A DNA stretch of 22,300 nt. Origin: Pigoraptor vietnamica (lineage: Eukaryota; Opisthokonta; Filasterea). The stretch lies in contig CALSCQ010000488.1 of the NCBI GenBank assembly GCA_943704525.1, positions 1 through 22,300 of the forward strand. Reading direction: 5' to 3'. This document shows positions 10,115 through 17,806 of this stretch, one piece after another; the first letter of the stretch is position 1, and each line of letters opens with the position of its first letter. The position numbers were made by a program, and so were the translations under genes. The notes below the pieces were generated by a model. It was not told the origin of the DNA. It saw only the letters and a program-made list of their open reading frames with translations, and made no database searches.

Positions 10115-10356
10115 CTTTTTGGAAATAATTTACTTAAAAGACTAATTTTGGCAAAATGGATTTCCTTTTTGAAATTCAAATTGATGACGTAGATGCTAGA
10201 CAAACCTATAAAAGGATATAATTTGACAAGTCCAGAAATTTAGACTGGTGTTCTATTCCCTTCGATTCTCCTTATATAGATATACAAAATTTCAGTCCTA
10301 TTAATAGTAATGCGCACAAAAAGCCACTTTTTCTGTCATGTGACTTGCCCAGCTGA
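10115..10356 (+). pseudogene. AT-rich island, possible PI3/PI4-kinase-like relic
   Basis: The base composition changes abruptly to clearly AT-rich inside a GC-rich region. From 10222 to 10353 one plus-strand frame is open for 44 codons using A/T-ending codons. It includes SIPFDSPYIDIQNFSPIN and then KKPLFLS, which loosely resembles the 'LPLNPxxxLxxL...CxxMxSxKKPLWL' stretch at the start of PI3/PI4-kinase catalytic domains. The same frame is open upstream from an ATG at 10156 but is interrupted before 10222, and there is no gene-like continuation on either side. It could be a relic of a transferred or degraded kinase gene, or simply an AT-rich promoter element with a chance open frame. The resemblance is from memory and weak. 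Confidence 0.25.
10207..10214 (+). promoter_or_regulatory. TATA-box-like TATAAAAG in the AT-rich island
   Basis: A canonical TATA motif on the plus strand, 280 bp upstream of the hydrolase ATG. That would need a 5' UTR of about 250 bases or a 5' UTR intron. The surrounding AT-richness makes a chance match likely. Confidence 0.25.
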
Positions 10357-10494
10357 CCCTCCAACCTCGTTTGGCAGCAGTATCTCCACAGTATAACGCC
10401 TTCTCCTCACGCACTACTTCGTCCCCGTCCTTCACTCGCATCCTTCACTCGCGCCCTTCACTCGCGTCTGCTGTCACTGGAGTGCGTCGGCGCA

Positions 10495-13400
10495 ATGCGG
10501 GCGGCTCTGGTCGTGCTTGTGGTGGCCGCGCTGCTCTCCGGCAACGCCCTCGCCGAACTCCCGTGGCTGCGCGTGGGCAAAGCGGTCGACGGAACGCCGC
10601 GCCTGCACATTGTGGACGACGCCGGTCGCGTGGCCATCCTCCGTGGCGTGAATGTTGAGCTCGACCAGCGCGATGTCCAGGTGTGTGCGACTGCCTATGC
10701 TTAATCTTCTCATACGAAACAGAAAAGAAAATCGTGCTGAGAGTGCACTTGTGTGGTAATCGAGCTGAGGGAATGGCGTGTGATCTGGCGTAGGACCACG
10801 AGCACGACCCGTCTGCGTATGACGGCAAGTGCCCTCCGAACGCCAACACGTACAACGACCCGCCCATCTGCGAAATCGATGCCGGCAAGGGAAAGTACGC
10901 GCAGTCGACCGACTACGCCAGTGGCAACGATTTTGCGCAGATGCGCGCGTTGGGGTTCAACGTGATTCGCCTGTGCCTCTCGTGGAGCCAGCTGGAGCCG
11001 ACGCCCGGCGTGTACGACAGCGTGTTTCTGTCGCGCGTCGCACAGGTGCGTGGGTTGAACGACGTGTAGTGAGTTGCCTTTAATGCGTCCTCCATTCCAA
11101 TCGTCCTGCACGTGGTCTATCTGCGAGCGAGACATTGCATTTGGTGCCGCACAGCATGGCATTTCTCCACACGCAAATAACGATCTGCGCGTGTCTTGTG
11201 TGTGCGGCGAGAGTGTGTGTACGTGCATTTCCAGTCTCACATGCCGTGCCGCCGTAGGTCGTCTCGTGGGCGAAGGAGCAGGACATCTACGTCATTCTCG
11301 ACATGCATGAGGACCTCTATTCCCGCTTCATCTTTGGCGATGTCACGCGCGAGCAGCCGCCCTACCTCGTGGCGTGCGACGGGCAGGACGGCGCCCCAGC
11401 GTGGGCCGTCCCCATTCACCCAATGTGGCCCGCGCTGTGCGTGATGGGCCAGGGAAACTTCAACCTCGCGATGATGTACGCATTCGATCTCTTTTACGAC
11501 AACGCCGACGCCGGCGTCGAACAGGGCGACGCGCCGGGTCGTGGATTGCAGGTGCGTGCGAGTTGTTTGTGTGCGAATGGTGGTAGTGTGGGTGGGTGGG
11601 TGGGTGTGTGCGTGTGTATGTGTGTGTGTGTGTGTGCCTTCGTGTGCGTGTGCACGTGAGAAGAGGAGTCTGTGTGTTGGTTGTAACGAAAGACGTGTTA
11701 GGTGGCGCTTGTGTTCTCAGTCTTACGAACCCCCGTTCTCCAGGACCACTACATTGGTGCCATCGCCGCACTCGCGCGCACTTTCATCAACGAGAGCACC
11801 GTAATTGGTGGGAGAGACACACAGGGCACTCACACGCATGTGTGTGTGCGTGTGTGTGCATTGAAGCGTTTCACTGACCGACGGACCTGTTTCTCTCACT
11901 CACTCAGGGTTTGAGATTATGAACGAGCCGCAGCCGGGCACCCACCTCGAGCCCTTTGGCTTCGCCGCAAAATATCTCTACCCTTTCTACAAGCGCGTCA
12001 TTCAGGCCATCACAGGTGCGATGGGTGCACGCAATGCACGCAGTTTGTGGTGTGCGAGTATGTGTGTGTGTGTGTGTGTGCGTGTGTGTGTGTGCGTGTG
12101 CATGTGTGTGTGTGTATGTAGGTGTGTGTGTCTGCGTCTGCGTATGGGATGTGTATGTGTGCGCCTGTGTGTCTGTTCATTCGTTGTCCGTTTGTGCATA
12201 TGTGTTTTGCATGTGCAGCCCAGACGCATACAGGCTTACAACATGCACCTCACTTTTCTCCGTTCCAGGCGTGCGCGACGGCCTCCCCACGTGCCCTGCG
12301 AACGCCACAACCGCGCACGGCTGTGCTTACCCCGACCTCGGCATCCACGACACGCGCCACCTCATGTTCTTCGAGCCCAACGCCCTCCGAAACCAGCTCG
12401 ACTTCAGCCCGCAGTTCTGCGAGCCCTTCACCGAGTACCCGAACATTGTGTTTGCGCCGCACACGTACACGCACTCGTTCACGATAGACCAGCAGATCTT
12501 CCACTGGCCCATCAACAACACGATCTACCCGCCGTCGTTTGACTTTGCGTACGACAACGCGGTGGAGGAGGCGGCCGCCATGAACGCCGCCGTGTACGTG
12601 ACGGAGTTTGGGTGCGGACCCGACCAGGACTGGTTCATCATGGATGGGATCGTCACGGCTCAGGACAAGCACGTGACCGGAGGGACGATGTGGTCGTGGG
12701 TATTGCGTTTGTGTCGCGTGGCCGTCCGTCGTAGTAACGTAGTAACTGCTCGCGCTCTCGCTCTGCGTTTCATGCGTTGTGAGCCCTTTGTCTCCATGCA
12801 GCTTGTCGTCTCTCTCAACCCGCTTCTAGTACGCGTGTCGCTCTCCCCCGTGGTCTTGAGTCATATAGAATGCCCCTATGCCACTCCGTTGTCAAACACA
12901 GCCCGCACACAAATTCACCCCCCATTCTTCGCAGATGGAAGGGCAACTGCATGTCGCAGCAGGGGTGCAGTGGCTCGTGGGGCCTCTACCAGTCCCCGCT
13001 GGGCCAGTACCCGTCGCTGCCCCAGAACGGCCCCATCAACGCAAACAGGGAGCGCATTCTCTCGCGCGTTTACCCTCGGCGCATTGCCGGGGGCCACTTT
13101 GCCTATGGCTACGATGCGGCCAAGATGACCTTCTCGCTCGGCGCCGTCGCCACGGAGGCCACGTCGAGTGAGTCTCGCACATCCTATGTCAAATATGTCA
13201 GATCAGCTTAATCATAGCTGTTGGGTCCGTCCCACTTCGCACGAGACAATGTTACTCACATTGCGTTTTGGCCCGTTTCCCCCCTCAGATTGTGACGGCG
13301 ACGCGTGCGTCACCGAGATCTTTGTGCCGCATCTCCTCGCACGTCCCGCGGTCGTGGTGAAGGGTTCCGCGACCGCCTCCAACACGGTCAACCCCGACAA

Positions 13401-13701
13401 CACGACCACCATTTCCGTGCGCGTAACTGGCACCGGCGCTTACTCCATTGGCATCGCCTCGTACGCTTCGATCGCCGACGATCTCGCGACGAACGCGCTG
13501 GCCGCTGCGCAGAGCCGCGCGTCGAGTGGGGTGCCGGCGGAAGAGAGGAGAAGCGGGGCACCTGGTCGCGCACTCGCCGACATGATGCCCACGAAGGTGC
13601 TTGAGGGCTTTTTGGTGTGGCAGGAGCAGACGCTCGCGGCACTCAAGGAGGGACAGCACGCGCTGAGGGTGCACGAAGAGAGCGGAGGCAACAAGCAATG
13701 A
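10495..13701 (+). CDS. Secreted GH5 endoglycoceramidase-like glycoside hydrolase (eight exons)
   Basis: Exons: 10495-10680, 10794-11045, 11258-11551, 11744-11807, 11908-12015, 12269-12695, 12935-13167 and 13289-13701; 658 residues. Residues 1-20 form a signal peptide (MRAALVVLVVAALLSGNALA), so the enzyme should be secreted or lysosomal. The catalytic domain is a family 5 (clan A) barrel of the endoglycoceramidase type: ILRGVNVE near the start, GFNVIRLCLSWSQLEPTPG, VILDMHEDLYSR, the acid/base Glu in EIMNEPQPG (E272) and the nucleophile in VYVTEFGCG (E414). Endoglycoceramidases release the glycan from the ceramide of glycosphingolipids; the true substrate is inference. The donor of exon 6 is GTGGGT at 12696, because this restores TMWSWKGNC. 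A C-terminal beta-rich domain (about 520-600) and an Ala/Glu-rich helical tail end the protein. All exons join in frame and it looks intact. Confidence 0.93.
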
Positions 13702-13814
13702 AAGAGTTTGCCGTGTTTTTTAGCCAGAAATCTGTGTTTGGACAGTGTCTGGACACTTTTGGAATGTGATGGTGGCTATGGAAACGTCAGGTGTAATTCG
13801 GTCGACGTGTGGGC

Positions 13815-14023
<209 letters not shown>

Positions 14024-14184
14024 TGGGCTTGTCTCGCACGTGCAAGGCCGGTAAGCCTTCAGTGAAAGCAAAGGTAGTTGAGCTCCACAGCAGACGCGCG
14101 GCAACAGGGGGCGCGCAAAAAAGGCGCTGCAATACGGTGGCGCACGGCGTTCGAAACGGCGTCCCGCACACACTCAGTAACAGA

Positions 14185-14922
14185 ATGGGCTGCGGTGCGT
14201 CGGCGCAAGTGCCTGCCACGCAATCCACGTCCAAGGAAGTTCGCTACGAGCACATTCGGCACAAAATTCGGCCCCTCGACGTCCTCTTTTTCAAAGGGTC
14301 GTCGGCGTACGCGCAGCTCATCCGCGCGGGTGAGCGCCTCACCCTCGGCAACGGCGACTGGAACCACGTGGGGATAGTCGTTACGACGGACGTCATCCCC
14401 ATCAAAAACGGCGTCCCCGGCGACCTGTACATCTGGGAATCGCAAGAGGCGGACGCGACGATGCCAAACTACGAGACGGGTTCGCCAAAGTTCAACGGTG
14501 TGATGGTGCGCGACCTCGCCGTGGTCGTGCCCGCGTTCTTCAAAGCGTATCGCGATGCGAAGATTGGATGGGCAAAGCTTATGAACAACCCGTACCGTAC
14601 GGGCGACACGAAGGGCGTCGCGTTCGCGCGAAACCGTCTGGGCGAGGTGCATAAGGTGTGCCACGGCCTCCCCTACAACAAAGACGTCGTCAATCTCCTC
14701 TCGCCGCTCTTCGACAAGCTCGCCCTCGCGACGACACCCGCGGACCCGAACGCAGCGCCGACGCGGCTATTCTGCTCCGAGTTTGCGTCGTACGTATACC
14801 AGGCGCTCGATATGTACCCGCCATTTGACCAGCGCCGCATGGCCCCGGAAGAGATGCTAATGCCGACAAACCCCGCGGGCGTCGTTATCTTCAAGGAGCC
14901 CGTCGTGTTCACTGCGCCGTGA
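14185..14922 (+). CDS. Permuted-papain (YiiX/NlpC-P60-like) cysteine hydrolase, N-myristoylation site
   Basis: A single exon of 245 residues. The order of catalytic motifs is permuted as in the YiiX/YebB (DUF830) branch of the NlpC/P60 superfamily: His first in GDWNHVGIVV (H61), an acidic residue after it in LYIWES (E85), and Cys late in RLFCSEFASYVYQAL (C197). PLDVLFFKG near the start is typical of the first strand. Members cut amide or ester bonds in peptides or lipids; related lecithin:retinol acyltransferase-type enzymes share the fold. The N-terminus MGCGAS is a strong N-myristoylation plus palmitoylation signal, so membrane anchoring is likely. This supports the ATG at 14185 rather than the longer frame that runs back through the GT microsatellite. 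Substrate unknown. Confidence 0.88.
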   Translation: MGCGASAQVPATQSTSKEVRYEHIRHKIRPLDVLFFKGSSAYAQLIRAGERLTLGNGDWNHVGIVVTTDVIPIKNGVPGDLYIWESQEADATMPNYETGSPKFNGVMVRDLAVVVPAFFKAYRDAKIGWAKLMNNPYRTGDTKGVAFARNRLGEVHKVCHGLPYNKDVVNLLSPLFDKLALATTPADPNAAPTRLFCSEFASYVYQALDMYPPFDQRRMAPEEMLMPTNPAGVVIFKEPVVFTAP

Positions 14923-15699
14923 GGGGATGCGAGTTGAGCGAACTGAATCGCAGTTTTTTGATGTGAACGCACACACGACGCCCCGCGACAAGGATGCGTC
15001 GAACGCCCGACGGCTGAGTGTGCGACGTGTGTGCGCGACACTCGCTTTAATCGCACGCACACGGCTGTAGACGCGCGCCGAACGCTTGTGGCTTGCTACC
15101 GCTTACTCGCTCCAGCGCGCGTCGGTACGACGGCATGTATGCCAACAAGGGACACGCAGACACACGCGGATTACGCTGTGCTTATGCGTGCAGAGCGACA
15201 ACACACAGCGCGCGTAACGCCAATACATTCCCATTACGTTAGTTCTTTATACTCCTCTTCGCGAACGTACGCGCACAGACGCACAACACAACTTTCGGCG
15301 CAGACATGCCCACGCCAAAATGCATCAGGAATATATGTCCACAAATCGATTGGTCGTTCGGCGCCTTCCCCGGTCGTCGCGCGCAGCCACCTCTCGGTCG
15401 TCCGTGTGTGAGCGTGCCGGGTATGGCAACGAGTCTGCGCAGACGTCTCGGCACGCGAGAGTCGGTGTGCAGTAGATGTGCTTCGCGGTGGCCTCGGTGC
15501 CGCAAGGGGACTCTCCTTTCGATTGGGAGTGCGATCGCACGGCTGTCTTGTTTCGTGACGGGCCCGCCGTTGGAAATCGCGTCAACGACGTGCCCCACGC
15601 GCGCTCAAGACGCAAAGTACCGTCGCGTGCGACACGCCCTCCACTCACGCTACGAAAAAAAGGGCTCGTCGCATACGAAATGCCCTTCCCCACCCGCGC
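14923..15699. other. Convergent intergenic region, no convincing gene
   Basis: 777 bp between two converging stop codons. Several frames are open because the DNA is GC-rich, but none has protein-like composition or a recognisable motif. Apart from the duplicated segment near 15593-15632 I see no structure. It is longer than two 3' UTRs need. Confidence 0.5.
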
Positions 15700-15727
15700 T
15701 CACGACGCAAAGTACCGTCGCATGCGA
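15593..15727. repeat. Direct repeat of the GPANK1 3' coding end, 95 bp apart
   Basis: Bases 15593-15632 and 15688-15727 are near-identical 40-mers sharing GACGCAAAGTACCGTCGC, with four visible differences. The right copy contains the stop codon and last residues (RRYFAS) of the minus-strand GPANK1 gene; the left copy lies 95 bp beyond it, in the 3' UTR. Confidence 0.9.
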
Positions 15728-16959
15728 TCCTCCCACGCGCGCTCCTTCTGCGCCCTCTCTCTCAGCTGCCGCTTCGTGAGTGGCTTGGCCGCATCCGCCG
15801 ACACGCGGGCCGACCGACCGCCGCCACCCGCAACGGCCGCGACGTCACCAGCGTCAAAGTGCGTCACGCGCGCGCGGGGCACGTCCGTCCTTCCAAGCCC
15901 CTTTCTGTCGCGCTTCAGGACAGTCCGGACGGGCTCTCGGCGCCCCTCCCCCGCCGGTCCCAGCCCGCGCTCCCGCTCCCACCCCGACTGCACAAGCAGA
16001 CGATAGCCAATGTTGGTGGGGGCGATGGCGTACGACGGACCGCCCGCGCCCTCCTGTGGGCCGCACGCGTGGAGGTGCGCCGTCCCAAAACGGTGGTCGT
16101 GGAGCTGCGATGCGGGGAGTGAAATGCCGCACTTGTCGCATACAACAACGACGTCGTCCCCTTGGGCGCCAGTCACACTCGCGCCCTCGATACGCGCTGC
16201 GTCGCCCTCTCTCACACGCCCTGCACCGCCGTCTCTCCTCTCGGCCTCCTTCAGCGACGCAGATTCCAGCAGAGCTGCCACGGCCACATGCCCACAGCGC
16301 CTCGCGACGTCAGCCGCCTCCGTCAACGCACGCGCGAGATCCACGGCCCCCTCGGCGCTCTCTCCGTCGCCAGTCTCGTCAACAGATAGTTCCTTCTTAC
16401 GACCCCTTCTCTCCCTCCCCCGCACCAACGTCGCCAAAAGCCACTCGACCGCCTCCCGCTGCCCGGCCGCCGACGCGCACATGAGCGGGGACCACCCGTA
16501 CGCGTCCCGCCACGAGAGAGACGCGCCACCGAAGAGCGCACTCCGAATGCGATCAACATCGCCCTCTTCACAGCCGCCGAAAAGTTCCTTTGACAGCGAC
16601 CGGCGTTCTCTCGCAGACAGCTCGTGGACCGCACATTCACTTCCTACAACTGCCGTCGTGCCGGCAACTTTCTCCGTCCGTTTCGATTCCGAAACAGCGG
16701 AATCTTTCCTTGCGGACGACGCGCGAGACAGCGCGATAGAAGCGGAAGGCGTGTTTTCTTCCTTCGCGCGCGTCGTGGCAAACTGCATGTACAGCGACCC
16801 CAAATCGACCCCACGCGCTGCGTTCCCCTCTTCGGTCGAGACGAGTGGCGGAGGGGGTTTGGGACGCACCGCACCGAGCGCGGCATCGTTGTCTGTTGCG
16901 GGTACAAAACGCCGAAGTTCGTAGTAGAGGGGCGCGCCGTTGGAAGCGCTGGCGGTCAT
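15700..16959 (-). CDS. GPANK1: G-patch and ankyrin-repeat protein, GPANK1 orthologue
   Basis: A single exon of 419 residues (human about 356). The ankyrin region is about 120-235, with GWSPLMCASAAGQREAVEWL as the clearest repeat. A C2H2-like finger CDKCGISLPASQLHDH ending in TAH (C274, C277, H289/H295) follows. The G-patch spans about 316-357: IGYRLLVQSGWERERGLGP, then GRREPVRTVLKRDRKGLG, very close to human GPANK1. The tail is basic and helical (KRQLRERAQKERAWEDRMRR). G-patch proteins commonly activate DEAH-box RNA helicases; the exact role of GPANK1 is poorly known, so function in RNA metabolism is inference. N-terminal residues 60-110 are Ser/Thr/Lys-rich and likely disordered. The start ATG at 16959 is the only reasonable one. 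Confidence 0.92.
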   Translation of the reverse strand: MTASASNGAPLYYELRRFVPATDNDAALGAVRPKPPPPLVSTEEGNAARGVDLGSLYMQFATTRAKEENTPSASIALSRASSARKDSAVSESKRTEKVAGTTAVVGSECAVHELSARERRSLSKELFGGCEEGDVDRIRSALFGGASLSWRDAYGWSPLMCASAAGQREAVEWLLATLVRGRERRGRKKELSVDETGDGESAEGAVDLARALTEAADVARRCGHVAVAALLESASLKEAERRDGGAGRVREGDAARIEGASVTGAQGDDVVVVCDKCGISLPASQLHDHRFGTAHLHACGPQEGAGGPSYAIAPTNIGYRLLVQSGWERERGLGPAGEGRREPVRTVLKRDRKGLGRTDVPRARVTHFDAGDVAAVAGGGGRSARVSADAAKPLTKRQLRERAQKERAWEDRMRRYFAS

Positions 16960-17453
16960 TTTCGCATACGGGAATCACGCGCACGCACGCATGCGCACGG
17001 CGGAGCACCCGCAGCCCACTGCGACCACGCGTGCTTACTCTGTTGCGCCCATCTACGCACACATTCGGCGCGCTCAGAGCAAGGAGACGCAAGCAGGAAA
17101 GAGATGCGTGCGAAGAAGTGTGTGAGTGTGTGTGTGTGTGTCCAGAAGTGTGTGGGTGCCGTTTGTATTTGAATTCACAGCGGTGCCCGATCACGTCATC
17201 AAATTGCGACATTAAAAAAAGTAGTGCTGCATATGCGACTCTTTTAACCAGCTGTTCTGAACAGTCCACTTTGTCTCCCGTCCGTGTGTGTGTGCGTGTG
17301 TCGCAAGGCCACGCAAAGCGCGCATAAAACACGTGGGTTTGGTTCGTTCTCCAACGTTTATCATACCTAGGCCGCGACGGGCGAGGCATGTGATCCCCGA
17401 ACGAGGGGAGACAGTGTGCGTACTCCGCTGCAGCAGCAGAGGGTGAGACCGGC
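16960..17453. other. Intergenic region with the presumed GPANK1 promoter
   Basis: About 490 bp between the GPANK1 start and the next possible coding exon. It contains short GT runs near 17120-17156 and 17285-17300. No gene is seen, and no clear TATA box. Confidence 0.45.
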
Positions 17454-17649
17454 TCAACCACCACGCGTCTTGCAGGGCCACATGTCGACGCATGCGCTGT
17501 CGGGACAGACGCCCTTGCGTAACAGCCACTCCACATCGACGCCTGTCAGCGTAACAGAGTCCGCACACGAAGCAGTCGCCTTTAGCGCGGCCGGCAGTGC
17601 CACGAGCCACGCGGCCGTGTCCACGTACAACGCGTCTGTCGTATTCGAA
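17454..17649 (-). CDS. Possible extra C-terminal exon of the metallophosphoesterase
   Basis: On the minus strand, a 64-codon frame from a GCAG acceptor at 17650-17653 to TGA at 17454 looks coding: balanced composition, GC-ending codons, and segments DALYVDTAAWLVALPAAL, TLTGVDVEWLLRKGVC and CVDMWPC. It has no ATG of its own near its start. The phosphatase's TAG overlaps GTAGTACG, a possible donor at 17786; splicing there joins both frames exactly in phase (AAES then SNTTDALYVD) and would give 727 residues. The donor is unlike the usual GTGAGT/GTGCGT of this window, so the join is a hypothesis. I recognise no domain in the segment; it has five cysteines. Confidence 0.42.
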
Positions 17650-17680
17650 CTGCGGGCACTGAGCCCGGCGTCGCGCTGGT

Positions 17681-17806
17681 CGCGTGTACGAACTTTGGGC
17701 ACGAGAGCGCCCGCATGTGCTACGATTCCGCCGCCGGTCGCGTGTCGTGTACGAACTTTGAATACGAGGGCGCGCGCACGTACTACGATTCCGCCGCCGG
17801 TCGCTT
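17681..17806. repeat. 63-bp tandem duplication spanning the phosphatase stop codon
   Basis: Two copies, 17681-17743 and 17744-17806, share GTGTACGAACTTTG and TACGATTCCGCCGCCGGTCG with about ten differences. The right copy holds the last codons and TAG of the minus-strand phosphatase. Because 63 is a multiple of three, the left copy repeats RPAAES and a TAG in the same frame. Confidence 0.93.

Larger units (their letters stand above)
9595..10494. other. Divergent intergenic region between kinase and hydrolase genes
   Basis: 900 bp between start codons pointing away from each other. It holds, in order, the presumed kinase 5' UTR, a GT-rich microsatellite block, an AT-rich island, and a pyrimidine-rich stretch with three CTTCACTCGC-like repeats at about 10432-10468 just before the hydrolase start. 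Both promoters should lie here. Confidence 0.6.

Noticed and set aside
10495-13701. A donor at 12700 for exon 6 of the hydrolase
   Set aside because: It would put the next exon in the wrong frame. The GTGGGT at 12696 restores a continuous family-like sequence (TMWSWKGNC).
15476-16006. Plus-strand open frame overlapping the GPANK1 3' end
   Set aside because: It crosses the duplicated segment and runs antisense into GPANK1. The part outside the gene has no recognisable motif and no upstream promoter signal.
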